A stretch of DNA of 13,161 nt from Flavobacteriaceae bacterium (GCA_947482805.1 CANKLK010000047.1:1-13161); one strand, 5' to 3'; shown: positions 1 through 6,393, counted from the stretch's first letter. The notes: generated by a model not told the origin, from the letters alone. Numbers and translations: made by a program.

Positions 1-816
1 GATGTAATGCCAAAATTCGTTCTCCCATTTGGATTTATCACGATGCGTGTAGGAGGTTCCGTAATTCTATTTTGGTTGGTTTCTATTTTCGGGCCTAAAG
101 AAAAAATTGAAATAGGAGATTTTCCCCGAATTATTGCCGCTGCTTTCTTTGGTGTAGCTTTAAACATGCTTTCTTTTTTTAAAGGGTTGAGCTATACCTC
201 TCCGATTATGGGTGCCGTTTTAATGGTAACTACACCCATGATCGTATTAGTTCTTTCAGCATTCATAATAAAAGAGCGCATGAAAAAACGAATAGTTTTT
301 GGTTTGCTTTTAGGATTAGCAGGAACCATAACTTTAATTCTCTACGGAAAATCGGTGGCCAATGCGCCTAACGCCTCTTTAGGTAATTTATTGGTTTTTA
401 CAAATGCTTTTTCTTATGGTATTTACTTAGTAATTGTTAAGAAATTAATGGATAAATACAATGCTTTTACTTTTGTAAAATGGATTTATACCTTTGGATT
501 TATAATGGTTTTGCCTTTCGGATGGAATGAATTTCAGGCCGTACAATGGGCTATTATTCCAATGGATATTCTCTGGAAAATTGGATTTGTAGTAGTTTTT
601 TCTACTTTTATTACCTATTTATTCAACTTACTTTCCATGCGAGAATTATCCCCAACCACAATTGCCGTTTTTGTTTATTTGCAACCGTTTTTCGCAACCG
701 TTTTTGCAATGAGTTTAGGAAAAGATGAATTGACTTTTGTTAAAATTGTTTCAGCAGTTTTGATTTTCGTCGGGGTGTATTTGGTTACACAAAAAAAGAA
801 GTCTCAGTCACAGTAA
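1..816 (+). CDS. EamA/DMT-family inner-membrane transporter, 5' partial
   Basis: The reading frame is open to the left edge (Asp-Val precede the first visible Met at 7), so the start lies outside the window and about 30 residues are probably missing from the usual ~300. The visible 271 residues hold nine hydrophobic segments, which with one lost segment gives the ten-helix plan of drug/metabolite transporters. The two-fold repeat is visible: a first half ending around residue 115, then a second half beginning near LLVFTNAFSYGIYLV and ending with a motif of the type LSPTTIAVFVYLQPFFATVFA, typical of the second EamA domain. A basic Lys-rich tail is cytoplasmic. EamA proteins export or import small metabolites, but the substrate cannot be read from sequence. 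The last codons (Ser-Gln-Ser-Gln-stop) are encoded by the left arm of a palindromic repeat, so this C-terminus may be a by-product of that repeat. Confidence 0.88.
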   Translation, partial: DVMPKFVLPFGFITMRVGGSVILFWLVSIFGPKEKIEIGDFPRIIAAAFFGVALNMLSFFKGLSYTSPIMGAVLMVTTPMIVLVLSAFIIKERMKKRIVFGLLLGLAGTITLILYGKSVANAPNASLGNLLVFTNAFSYGIYLVIVKKLMDKYNAFTFVKWIYTFGFIMVLPFGWNEFQAVQWAIIPMDILWKIGFVVVFSTFITYLFNLLSMRELSPTTIAVFVYLQPFFATVFAMSLGKDELTFVKIVSAVLIFVGVYLVTQKKKSQSQ

Positions 817-856
817 TCAGTGACAGCATAAAACTGTAAACTGCGACTGTGACTGC
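803..856. repeat. Palindromic element made of 6-base repeats (AGTCAC / ACTGTG)
   Basis: CAGTCACAG at 805-813 is a perfect inverted repeat of CTGTGACTG at 847-855. The left arm reads as AGTCTC, AGTCAC, AGTAATC, AGTGAC. The right arm reads as ACTGTAA, ACTGCG, ACTGTG, ACTGC in the opposite orientation. The left arm contains the stop codon of the transporter gene (814-816). The core CTGCGACTG (841-849) recurs at 6401-6409 beside batE, so the same repeat family occurs at two junctions. Confidence 0.75.
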
Positions 857-867
857 AAACTTTTAAT

Positions 868-875
868 TATATTTG
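868..875 (+). promoter_or_regulatory. Putative Bacteroidota -7 element before yicC
   Basis: TATATTTG matches the Bacteroidota consensus TAnnTTTG and lies 20 bases before the yicC ATG, giving a plausible short leader. No TTG is present at the expected -33 distance, where the repeat arm lies, so this is only a half match. It would serve yicC and gmk, and perhaps nadD. Confidence 0.45.
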
Positions 876-895
876 AAGTCTATTAAAAAACACCA

Positions 896-1756
896 ATGAT
901 ACAATCAATGACAGGATTTGGGAAAGCAACTTTGCAATTACCAACCAAAAAAATTACCGTAGAAATCAAATCGCTAAACTCAAAAGGGTTAGATTTAAAT
1001 ACCAGAATGCCTTCTGTTTTCCGTGAAATGGAATTGGGATTACGCAATCAACTTTCGGCGCGATTGGAGCGAGGAAAAATTGATTTTTCATTGTATATAG
1101 AAGCTACCGGCGAGGAAACTTCTTCAAAAATCAATGTGCCGATTGTCAGAGGTTATATCAACCAAATGAAAGCGGTGATTCCGAATGCGGATGAAACCGA
1201 ATTAATGAAAATGGCAGTTAGAATGCCAGACGCTTTAAAAACTGAGCGCGACGAAATTGATGAAAATGAATGGAAGAAAATACAAACTGTAATTGATGAA
1301 GCGCTTGAAAATATTGCACAATTCAGAAAAGACGAAGGTGTTTCATTAGAAAGAGAATTTCTACATCGTATTGCCAATATTATGACATTGATGAATAACG
1401 CTGTTTCCTATGATGCCGAACGTGTTGAAACAGTAAAAACCAGATTGCGTAACGCTTTGGATGAATTAAAAGAAAACGTAGATGAAAACCGTTTTGAACA
1501 AGAGTTGATTTTTTATCTTGAAAAATACGACATCACTGAAGAGAAAGTGCGTTTGGAAAACCATTTAAATTATTTCATCGAAACTATTGCAGGAACGGAA
1601 GCCAACGGAAGAAAACTTGGTTTCATCACCCAGGAAATGGGAAGGGAAATTAACACGATGGGTTCCAAATCCAATCATACCGAAATGCAAAAATTAGTTG
1701 TGATGATGAAAGATGAGTTGGAGAAAATTAAGGAGCAGGTTTTGAATGTGCTTTAA
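896..1756 (+). CDS. yicC: YicC family endoribonuclease (YicC/YloC)
   Basis: The protein has 286 residues, close to the usual ~290 of the family. The N-terminus has the signature MTGFGKA (from residue 5), followed by the conserved pattern of Ile-Lys-Ser-Leu-Asn-Ser-Lys-Gly-Leu-Asp. The C-terminal DUF1732 part carries GTEANGRKLGFITQEMGRE and then Asn-Thr-Met-Gly-Ser-Lys-Ser, ending in a helical Lys/Glu-rich tail. Members from E. coli and B. subtilis are known as endoribonucleases that act on RNA in the cytoplasm. No signal peptide or membrane segment is present. The gene lies 41 bases before gmk on the same strand, an arrangement often seen for yicC and gmk, which suggests co-transcription. The chosen ATG places the MTGFGKA signature at the usual distance from the start. 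Confidence 0.92.
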   Translation: MIQSMTGFGKATLQLPTKKITVEIKSLNSKGLDLNTRMPSVFREMELGLRNQLSARLERGKIDFSLYIEATGEETSSKINVPIVRGYINQMKAVIPNADETELMKMAVRMPDALKTERDEIDENEWKKIQTVIDEALENIAQFRKDEGVSLEREFLHRIANIMTLMNNAVSYDAERVETVKTRLRNALDELKENVDENRFEQELIFYLEKYDITEEKVRLENHLNYFIETIAGTEANGRKLGFITQEMGREINTMGSKSNHTEMQKLVVMMKDELEKIKEQVLNVL

Positions 1757-1796
1757 AGAGCAAAGAAAAAAGAACAAAGAGAAAAGAAAAATACTC
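1755..1796 (+). repeat. Purine-rich heptad repeat between yicC and gmk
   Basis: From 1755 the sequence reads as consecutive 7-base units: AAAGAGC, AAAGAAA, AAAGAAC, AAAGAGA, AAAGAAA, AATACTC. It begins inside the yicC stop codon and fills the whole gap to the gmk start. A similar tract with the same AGAGAAAAGAAAAA core lies at 6282-6316. Confidence 0.65.
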
Positions 1797-1797
1797 G

Positions 1798-2382
1798 ATG
1801 AACAAAGGAAAATTATTAGTATTCTCAGCGCCCTCGGGTTCGGGAAAAACCACTATAGTAAGACATTTATTAGCACAACCTGAGTTGAATTTGGAGTTTT
1901 CTATTTCAGCGGCAACTCGTGAACTTCGCGGAGAAGAAGTGAATGGTAAAGATTATTATTTCATGTCAATTGAAGAATTTAAAAAACACATCAAAGCTGA
2001 GGATTTTATTGAATGGGAAGAAGTCTATAGGGATAATTTTTATGGCACTTTAAAAAGTGAAGTGGAGCGCATTTGGGCAAAAGGCAAAAATGTAATTTTT
2101 GATATTGATGTATCCGGTGGATTACGAATCAAGCATAAATTTCCGGCTGAAACTTTAGCGGTTTTTGTAAAACCTCCTAGTGTTGACGAACTTAAACGCC
2201 GCTTAAAGGAACGTTCTACAGAAAGTGAAGACAAAATCAATATGCGTATTGCTAAAGCACACGTAGAATTAGCAACTGCACCACAGTTTGATAAGGTTAT
2301 TAAGAATTACGATTTGGATGTGGCAAAGCAGGAAGCCTATGAGCTAGTGAAAGCATTTGTGAACACAGATTCCACAAATTAG
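1798..2382 (+). CDS. gmk: Guanylate kinase
   Basis: Guanylate kinase phosphorylates GMP to GDP with ATP, an essential step for GTP and dGTP supply in the cytoplasm. The 194-residue length is normal. The P-loop is at residues 11-18 (APSGSGKT). The GMP-binding region follows at about 36-58 (Ser-Ala-Ala-Thr-Arg, then the Glu-Val-Asn-Gly-Lys-Asp-Tyr-Tyr-Phe stretch), with EEVYRDNFYGT near 80 and a DIDVSGG motif near 103. The lid region RLKERSTESEDKINMRIAKA follows. The gene sits between yicC and nadD. The last six codons (Asn-Thr-Asp-Ser-Thr-Asn) lie inside the left arm of an inverted repeat, so the extreme C-terminus is repeat-derived and unlikely to matter for catalysis. Confidence 0.96.
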   Translation: MNKGKLLVFSAPSGSGKTTIVRHLLAQPELNLEFSISAATRELRGEEVNGKDYYFMSIEEFKKHIKAEDFIEWEEVYRDNFYGTLKSEVERIWAKGKNVIFDIDVSGGLRIKHKFPAETLAVFVKPPSVDELKRRLKERSTESEDKINMRIAKAHVELATAPQFDKVIKNYDLDVAKQEAYELVKAFVNTDSTN

Positions 2383-2430
2383 CTCAGATTCTATGAATTT
2401 TAATTTGTGTAAATCTGTGCAATCTGTGTT
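2362..2430. repeat. Inverted repeat spanning the gmk stop codon (hairpin)
   Basis: CACAGATT (2364-2371) and CACAAATT (2373-2380) pair with AATCTGTG (2412-2419) and AATTTGTG (2402-2409), giving two 8-base stems with a 1x2 internal loop and a 21-base end loop. A longer outer alternative pairs AACACAGATT (2362-2371) with AATCTGTGTT (2421-2430), a perfect 10-base match. The arms are made of 9-10 base repeats of AATYTGTGY, and a further CAGATT copy lies in the loop. The gmk stop (2380-2382) is at the stem-loop edge. The hairpin may attenuate transcription between gmk and nadD, but no clean U-run follows. Confidence 0.75.
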
Positions 2431-2448
2431 ATTTAATAAGTAGTGATT

Positions 2449-3030
2449 ATGAAAATCGGATTATATTTCGGCACTTTTAACCCAATACACATTGGACATA
2501 TGATTATTGCCAATCATATGGCTGAGCATTCCGATTTAGATCAGATTTGGATGGTCGTTACACCGCATAATCCACACAAACAAAAGACCACTTTGCTCGA
2601 TGATTACCAGCGTTTGCACATGGTAACTTTGGCAACCGAAGATTTCACTAAAATAAAACCTTGCGATATCGAATTCAAATTACCACAGCCCAATTATACG
2701 GTAAATACCTTGGCGTACTTAGGAGAAAAATATCCGAAGCATGAGTTTGCTCTTATCATGGGTGAAGACAATCTGAACTCGTTACACAAATGGAAAAACT
2801 ATGAAGTGATTTTGGAAAATCATCATATTTATGTATATCCAAGAGTAAACTCAGGTGAGATAGAGGGGCAGTTTATAAATCACGCTAAAATCCATCGAGT
2901 TGGGGCACCGGTAATTGAACTTTCGTCTACATTTATTCGGGAAAACATTAAAAACAAAAAGAATGTAGCGCCAATGTTACCGCAAAAAGTTTGGGAGTAT
3001 ATTGACAGTAGTGCTTATTATAAGAAGTAG
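2449..3030 (+). CDS. nadD: Nicotinate-nucleotide adenylyltransferase
   Basis: NadD joins nicotinate mononucleotide and ATP into deamido-NAD, the shared step of de novo and salvage NAD synthesis. The N-terminus MKIGLYFGTFNPIHIGH carries the nucleotidyltransferase loop with H14-x-G16-H17. The C-terminal motif LSSTFIR, of the ISSTxIR type, binds the nucleotide phosphates. From this ATG the protein has 193 residues, a normal length. A GTG two codons upstream (2443) is in frame, but the ATG gives the usual Met-Lys-Ile/Val-Gly start and is preferred. The gap to gmk is filled by a hairpin-forming repeat, so nadD may be read through from gmk at a reduced level. A T-run directly follows the stop. Confidence 0.95.
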   Translation: MKIGLYFGTFNPIHIGHMIIANHMAEHSDLDQIWMVVTPHNPHKQKTTLLDDYQRLHMVTLATEDFTKIKPCDIEFKLPQPNYTVNTLAYLGEKYPKHEFALIMGEDNLNSLHKWKNYEVILENHHIYVYPRVNSGEIEGQFINHAKIHRVGAPVIELSSTFIRENIKNKKNVAPMLPQKVWEYIDSSAYYKK

Positions 3031-3060
3031 TTTTTTTCTAAAATATCATTTTAAAATGAG

Positions 3061-3068
3061 TATTTTTG
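3061..3068 (+). promoter_or_regulatory. Putative -7 element before gpsA
   Basis: TATTTTTG fits TAnnTTTG and lies 22 bases before the preferred gpsA ATG (3091). No TTG is found 17-23 bases upstream, so support rests on the -7 element and its position. The region is T-rich, so a chance match is possible. Confidence 0.4.
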
Positions 3069-3090
3069 ATTGATATTAATGTTTTTCTTC

Positions 3091-4086
3091 ATGAATAAAT
3101 CTCCAAAATTTGCAGTAATTGGCGGCGGAAGCTGGGCTACAGCCATTGCAAAAATGCTTTGTGTTAATCTTGACGAAATTGCCTGGTACATGCGAAATGA
3201 GTCGGCAATTGACCATTTAAAAACCCAAAAACATAATCCAAATTATTTAAGTTCCGTTGAATTTGATACCAAAAAACTCAGATTAACTTCGGATATAAAC
3301 GAAGCGGTAGCTTATGCAGATTACATCATTTTTGCTATTCCATCGGCTTTCTTGAGCACTGAATTGGAAAAATTAACGGTAAGTTTGAAAGACAAGGTTA
3401 TTTTTTCTGCTATAAAAGGTATTGTTCCCGAAACGTTCTTGATAGTTGGCGAACATTTTCATAAAAAATATGATATTCCTTTTGAAAATATTGGCGTAAT
3501 TACTGGTCCATGTCACGCAGAAGAAGTGGCGCTGGAACGACTTTCATATTTGACGATTGCTTGTGGCGATTCAAATAAAGCTAAAGTTGTTGCCAAAGTT
3601 CTTTCCGGGAATTATATTAAAACTAAAATCTCGGACGATATTATAGGAACGGAATATGCTGCCATGTTAAAAAATATTTACGCTATTGCAGCCGGAATTG
3701 CTCATGGTTTGGGTTATGGTGATAACTTCCAATCGGTTATAATGAGTAATTCGATTCGCGAGATGAAAAAATTCATCAGGAAAGTACATAAGATGAAACG
3801 AAATATTAATGACTCGGCTTATTTGGGCGATTTATTAGTTACTGGTTATTCGGTATTTTCAAGAAATAGAATGTTCGGTAACATGATTGGAAAAGGCTAT
3901 ACCGTAAAATCGGCCATGATGGAAATGTCAATGGTTGCTGAAGGCTATTATGCTGTGAAAAGTGCATACAAATTAAACCAAGAATATAAAGCGAATACGC
4001 CAATTATTGATGCTGTTTATCAAATTTTGTATGAGGGAAAAGAAGCTAAAGCGGTGTTTAAAAAACTAACAGAAAAACTAGATTAA
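3091..4086 (+). CDS. gpsA: NAD(P)-dependent glycerol-3-phosphate dehydrogenase
   Basis: GpsA reduces dihydroxyacetone phosphate to sn-glycerol-3-phosphate, the backbone precursor for phospholipids, in the cytoplasm. From ATG 3091 the protein has 331 residues. The Rossmann motif is at 11-16 (GGGSWA). A catalytic lysine lies in SAIKG (K109), followed by the GPCHAEE motif at 139-145, the EYAAMLKNIYAIAAG segment with the second catalytic lysine (K194), and the substrate-phosphate motif SRNRMFG near 257-263. In-frame starts at 3070 (TTG) and 3079 (ATG) would add 7 or 4 hydrophobic residues. They fall at or near the expected transcription start and would disturb the short N-terminus before the Rossmann strand, so 3091 is preferred. 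The next gene begins one base after the stop, suggesting translational coupling. Confidence 0.94.
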   Translation: MNKSPKFAVIGGGSWATAIAKMLCVNLDEIAWYMRNESAIDHLKTQKHNPNYLSSVEFDTKKLRLTSDINEAVAYADYIIFAIPSAFLSTELEKLTVSLKDKVIFSAIKGIVPETFLIVGEHFHKKYDIPFENIGVITGPCHAEEVALERLSYLTIACGDSNKAKVVAKVLSGNYIKTKISDDIIGTEYAAMLKNIYAIAAGIAHGLGYGDNFQSVIMSNSIREMKKFIRKVHKMKRNINDSAYLGDLLVTGYSVFSRNRMFGNMIGKGYTVKSAMMEMSMVAEGYYAVKSAYKLNQEYKANTPIIDAVYQILYEGKEAKAVFKKLTEKLD

Positions 4087-4087
4087 T

Positions 4088-4300
4088 ATGAACGAAAGAT
4101 GGAAATATCAAATTAAATCTGGTTTGCCATTTGGACTATTATTACCCATATTTTTTGGGATAATTGACTGGTATAAAACCTCTTTTTCGGAAGCTTTTTT
4201 CACGCTTAAATTTTTAATTAGCCTTCTTGTTTTCCTTTTTGGTGGAATAGTTGTAATCGGATATTACAATTGGAAAGAAAAACGGAAAAATGAAGAATAA
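4088..4300 (+). CDS. Small two-helix membrane protein, function unknown
   Basis: I do not recognise this 70-residue protein. It has a short basic N-terminus (MNERWKYQIKSG), a first hydrophobic segment at about 12-28 (LPFGLLLPIFFGIIDW), a short polar link, and a second segment at about 36-61 ending in a strongly charged tail (Lys/Glu-rich). By the positive-inside rule both termini are probably cytoplasmic. It starts one base after the gpsA stop, so it is probably co-transcribed with gpsA and coupled to its translation. A role in lipid metabolism is only a guess from position. Its stop lies 5 bases from the stop of the convergent 135-residue gene. Confidence 0.75.
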   Translation: MNERWKYQIKSGLPFGLLLPIFFGIIDWYKTSFSEAFFTLKFLISLLVFLFGGIVVIGYYNWKEKRKNEE

Positions 4301-4305
4301 AATAA

Positions 4306-4713
4306 TTACCTAACAATAACTCCATCCACGAACAAAATAGGTATTTCTTCAACATAATCTGGAGTTATGCTTTGCGCTTTGAAGATAAATTTTTTGTCAT
4401 AAAGTGTACTCCCTATGAAGTATGTCACCATAAACTCATTGTTGAGTCGTAAAACACTTTTTTCAACCATTTCTATTTTTACCACGGAAACCGAAGGAAC
4501 TTGCATAAATGCATGACGCAAGAGCGACGTTTTTTTCATTTCCCCATCAATAGTACCAAAAGCTTTAGAAACGACCATTACACTGTCTAAATCAAAGTCA
4601 GAATCGTTGACTAAATAAACATTCCAAATGTTTTCCATAAAGTCATCGCTCCATTCTTGAACGGCAGCAAGAAAAACGTTTTCTACTTTTGGAATCGTGA
4701 TGTCTGATTTCAT
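4306..4713 (-). CDS. Hypothetical soluble protein (135 aa)
   Basis: I do not recognise a named family. The protein is acidic at its N-terminus and has no signal peptide or membrane segment. The alternation of hydrophobic and polar residues (NVYLVNDSDFDLDSVMVVSKAF, then SVSVVKIEMVEK, then LNNEFMVTYFIGSTLYDKKFIFKA) suggests a small beta-sandwich or beta-barrel-like fold. The C-terminus has a conserved-looking stretch EEIPILFVDGVIVR. It lies downstream of pheS on the same strand, separated by 68 bases that hold a palindromic repeat. It has no class II synthetase motifs, so it should not be named a PheRS subunit because of its neighbour. The start is the only ATG that gives a complete first strand. 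Confidence 0.75.
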   Translation of the reverse strand: MKSDITIPKVENVFLAAVQEWSDDFMENIWNVYLVNDSDFDLDSVMVVSKAFGTIDGEMKKTSLLRHAFMQVPSVSVVKIEMVEKSVLRLNNEFMVTYFIGSTLYDKKFIFKAQSITPDYVEEIPILFVDGVIVR

Positions 4714-4718
4714 TTTAA

Positions 4719-4776
4719 GGGAATAGGGATAAGAAATAAGGGATAAGCTTATGCCTTTTCCCTTATCTCTTTTGAC
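4719..4776. repeat. Palindromic heptad repeat (GGGATAA) between pheS and the 135-aa gene
   Basis: The left arm is GGGAATA, GGGATAA, GAAATAA, GGGATAA (4719-4746). The right arm is the inverse: TTATGCC, TTTTCCC, TTATCTC, TTTTGAC (4749-4776). The centre is the perfect 10-base palindrome ATAAGCTTAT (4743-4752). A longer imperfect stem pairs about 4735-4747 with the CTTTTCCCTTATC segment. No clear U-run follows on either strand, so I do not call it a terminator. Confidence 0.75.
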
Positions 4777-4781
4777 TTTAT

Positions 4782-5801
4782 TTATATACTCGATTTAAAT
4801 TGCTCTAAGAAACGCACATCGTTTTCATAGAACATTCTGATGTCGCCAATTTGATACAATAGCATTGCAATACGCTCAATTCCCATTCCGAAGGCGAAAC
4901 CGTTGTATTCATCCGGATTGATGCCGCAGTTTTTCAAAACATTTGGATCAACCATTCCGCAACCCATAATTTCTAACCAGCCTGTTCCTTTGGTGATTCG
5001 GTAATCGGTTTCGGTTTTTAAACCCCAGTAAATATCAACTTCGGCACTTGGTTCTGTAAACGGAAAATAACTTGGTCTCAAACGTATTTTAGACTTGCCA
5101 AACATTTCTTTGGTGAAATATAAAAGCGTCTGCTTCAAATCGGCAAACGAAACCTCTTTATCTATATATAATCCTTCCACTTGGTGGAAAATACAATGTG
5201 AGCGCGAAGAAACGGCTTCATTACGAAAAACTCTTCCTGGTGAAATTGTACGGATTGGCGGTTTGTTGTTTTCCATATAACGCACCTGAACCGATGAAGT
5301 ATGTGTTCTCAACAAAACATCAGGATTGGTTTGGATGAAAAATGTGTCCTGCATATCTCTCGCCGGATGATATTCAGGTAAATTTAAGGCCGTAAAGTTG
5401 TGCCAGTCGTCTTCAATTTCCGGACCTTCGGAAACATTGAAACCAATGTTAGAGAATATATCAATAATTTGATTTTTAACTATTGATATTGGATGACGTG
5501 AACCAATAACAACTGGCTCAGCAGGTCTTGTCAAATCTCCATAAACACCAACATTTTCTTCTTTACTCTCTAAAGCTTCTTGTATGGTTTTTATTTTGTC
5601 TTCGCATGTTGTTTTAAGCGTATTGATAACTTGTCCAAATTCCTTTTTTTGGTCGTTGGGCACGTTTTTGAATTCGGAAAACAAATCTTTAAGCAAGCCT
5701 TTGCTTCCTAAATACTTGATTCGAAATTGTTCTAAAGTTTCCCTATTGTCGGTTTGAAACGCATTGGCTTCGGCAATATATTCTTTAATCTTGTCTATCA
5801 T
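4782..5801 (-). CDS. pheS: Phenylalanine-tRNA ligase alpha subunit
   Basis: PheS is the catalytic subunit of the (alpha-beta)2 enzyme that charges tRNA-Phe. From ATG 5801 it has 339 residues. Residues 1-90 form the charged helical arm that binds tRNA. HPIS at 103-106 lies in motif 1. Motif 2 begins at RVFRNEA (190-196) and continues to HQVEG (206-210). FPFTEPSAEVD near 247-257 lines the Phe pocket, and GMGIERIAML (305-314) is motif 3 with the ATP-binding arginine. An in-frame TTG at 5822 would add seven residues but overlaps the probable promoter, so it is rejected. pheT is not in the window, so the two subunits are unlinked here. Confidence 0.97.
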   Translation of the reverse strand: MIDKIKEYIAEANAFQTDNRETLEQFRIKYLGSKGLLKDLFSEFKNVPNDQKKEFGQVINTLKTTCEDKIKTIQEALESKEENVGVYGDLTRPAEPVVIGSRHPISIVKNQIIDIFSNIGFNVSEGPEIEDDWHNFTALNLPEYHPARDMQDTFFIQTNPDVLLRTHTSSVQVRYMENNKPPIRTISPGRVFRNEAVSSRSHCIFHQVEGLYIDKEVSFADLKQTLLYFTKEMFGKSKIRLRPSYFPFTEPSAEVDIYWGLKTETDYRITKGTGWLEIMGCGMVDPNVLKNCGINPDEYNGFAFGMGIERIAMLLYQIGDIRMFYENDVRFLEQFKSSI

Positions 5802-5819
5802 CGGTCTTTTGTAAAGGTG

Positions 5820-5827
5820 CAAATTTA
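5820..5827 (-). promoter_or_regulatory. Putative pheS -7 element
   Basis: Read on the minus strand this is TAAATTTG, a match to TAnnTTTG, ending 18 bases before the pheS ATG. The leader would be only about 12 bases. No TTG occurs at the -33 distance because that region is occupied by TTAGTGA repeats. If real, the upstream half of the promoter has been replaced or built by the repeat. Confidence 0.45.
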
Positions 5828-5834
5828 GAATTTT

Positions 5835-5932
5835 TTAGTGATTAGTGATTAGTGATTAGTGATTAGTTTAAGAAATTTAAGTTGCTCTTTTTTGCCAATT
5901 ACTAATTACTAGTCACTAATTACTCAATCACT
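5835..5932. repeat. Palindromic heptad repeat (TTAGTGA) upstream of pheS
   Basis: TTAGTGA is repeated four times exactly plus a partial copy (5835-5867). After a 30-base spacer come inverted degenerate units ATTACTA, ATTACTA, GTCACTA, ATTACTC, AATCACT (5898-5932). The 28-base stretches 5837-5864 and 5897-5924 are complementary at 24 positions. The other four differences would all be G-U wobbles in plus-strand RNA and A-C mismatches in minus-strand RNA. The right arm contains the stop codon (5920-5922) and the last codons of the 118-residue gene. Confidence 0.85.
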
Positions 5933-6276
5933 TCTTTCTCCAGAAAATAATTCACAATGGCTTCTTTCATCAAAACCGATTGTTCTCCGGCTTTTAATGG
6001 TGGTAATTCTTCTTTAATTTTATAATGTGGCCACCCGTCTTTATCTACAAAATCAAATTCATAGAAACCATAAGGTTCGAGCAAACGGCAAATGGCGATG
6101 TGCATCAAATTTACTTTTTCATCTTTTTTGAAAGGCTGCTTGAATTGCCCTAATTCCTGCACTCCGATTAAGTATATGATAGCGTCTAAATCCAGAATGT
6201 CTCCTTCAGCAAACTGATCGGAAAGGATTTGAACGACATTGTTCCAGCGGTTTTTTAATTGTTCGTCTCTTGACAT
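5920..6276 (-). CDS. Hypothetical soluble protein (118 aa)
   Basis: I do not recognise a function. The 118-residue protein has no signal peptide or membrane segment. It starts with a helical region (DEQLKNRWNNVVQILSDQF), followed by a central block DLDAIIYLIGVQELGQ and a HIAICRLLEPYGFYEFDFVD segment. It then has a Trp-Pro-His turn (DGWPHYK), LPPLKAGEQSVLMKEAIVNYF, and an acidic tail. The mix of buried hydrophobic helices and sharp conserved-looking turns suggests a compact globular domain of a lineage-specific family. It is upstream of pheS on the same strand, 118 bases away. The last residues (Val-Ile-Glu) and the stop lie in the repeat arm downstream, so the C-terminus was probably reset by that repeat. 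A promoter with both elements is seen upstream. Confidence 0.75.
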   Translation of the reverse strand: MSRDEQLKNRWNNVVQILSDQFAEGDILDLDAIIYLIGVQELGQFKQPFKKDEKVNLMHIAICRLLEPYGFYEFDFVDKDGWPHYKIKEELPPLKAGEQSVLMKEAIVNYFLEKEVIE

Positions 6277-6281
6277 TTTTG

Positions 6282-6316
6282 AAATAGAGAAAAGAAAATA
6301 GAGAAAAGAAAAAAGA
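6282..6316. repeat. Purine-rich 14-base (2 x 7) tandem repeat in the leader of the 118-aa gene
   Basis: AAATAGAGAAAAGA occurs twice exactly (6282-6295, 6296-6309), then continues as AAAAAGA. Each 14-mer is two heptads (AAATAGA, GAAAAGA). It lies just upstream of the minus-strand start at 6276. A second short heptad run, TTCAACT, TCTAATT, TCTAAGT, follows at 6331-6351. Confidence 0.65.
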
Positions 6317-6359
6317 CTTTTTGCCTGGATTTCAACTTCTAATTTCTAAGTTAGGATTG

Positions 6360-6392
6360 CAAATATAGTCATTGAAGGCCAATAAAACTCAA
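6360..6392 (-). promoter_or_regulatory. Putative promoter of the 118-aa gene
   Basis: On the minus strand TTG (6392-6390), 22 bases, then TATATTTG (6367-6360). Both elements and the spacing fit the flavobacterial TTG-N17-23-TAnnTTTG pattern, the only full match in the window. It would give a leader of about 75-80 bases that contains the purine-rich heptad repeat, and could also feed pheS. Confidence 0.5.
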
Positions 6393-6393
6393 A

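Noticed and set aside
3018..3040. CTTATTATAAG followed by a T-run after nadD, as a possible intrinsic terminator
   Set aside because: The stem is only 4 base pairs of mostly A-T once a loop is allowed, too weak to call.
4743..4773. Hairpin between pheS and the 135-aa gene as a rho-independent terminator
   Set aside because: The stem is AT-rich and imperfect, and neither strand has a proper U-run straight after it.
5835..5932. Repeat array upstream of pheS as a CRISPR array
   Set aside because: The unit is 7 bases with no spacers, the two halves are inverted, and no cas gene is present.
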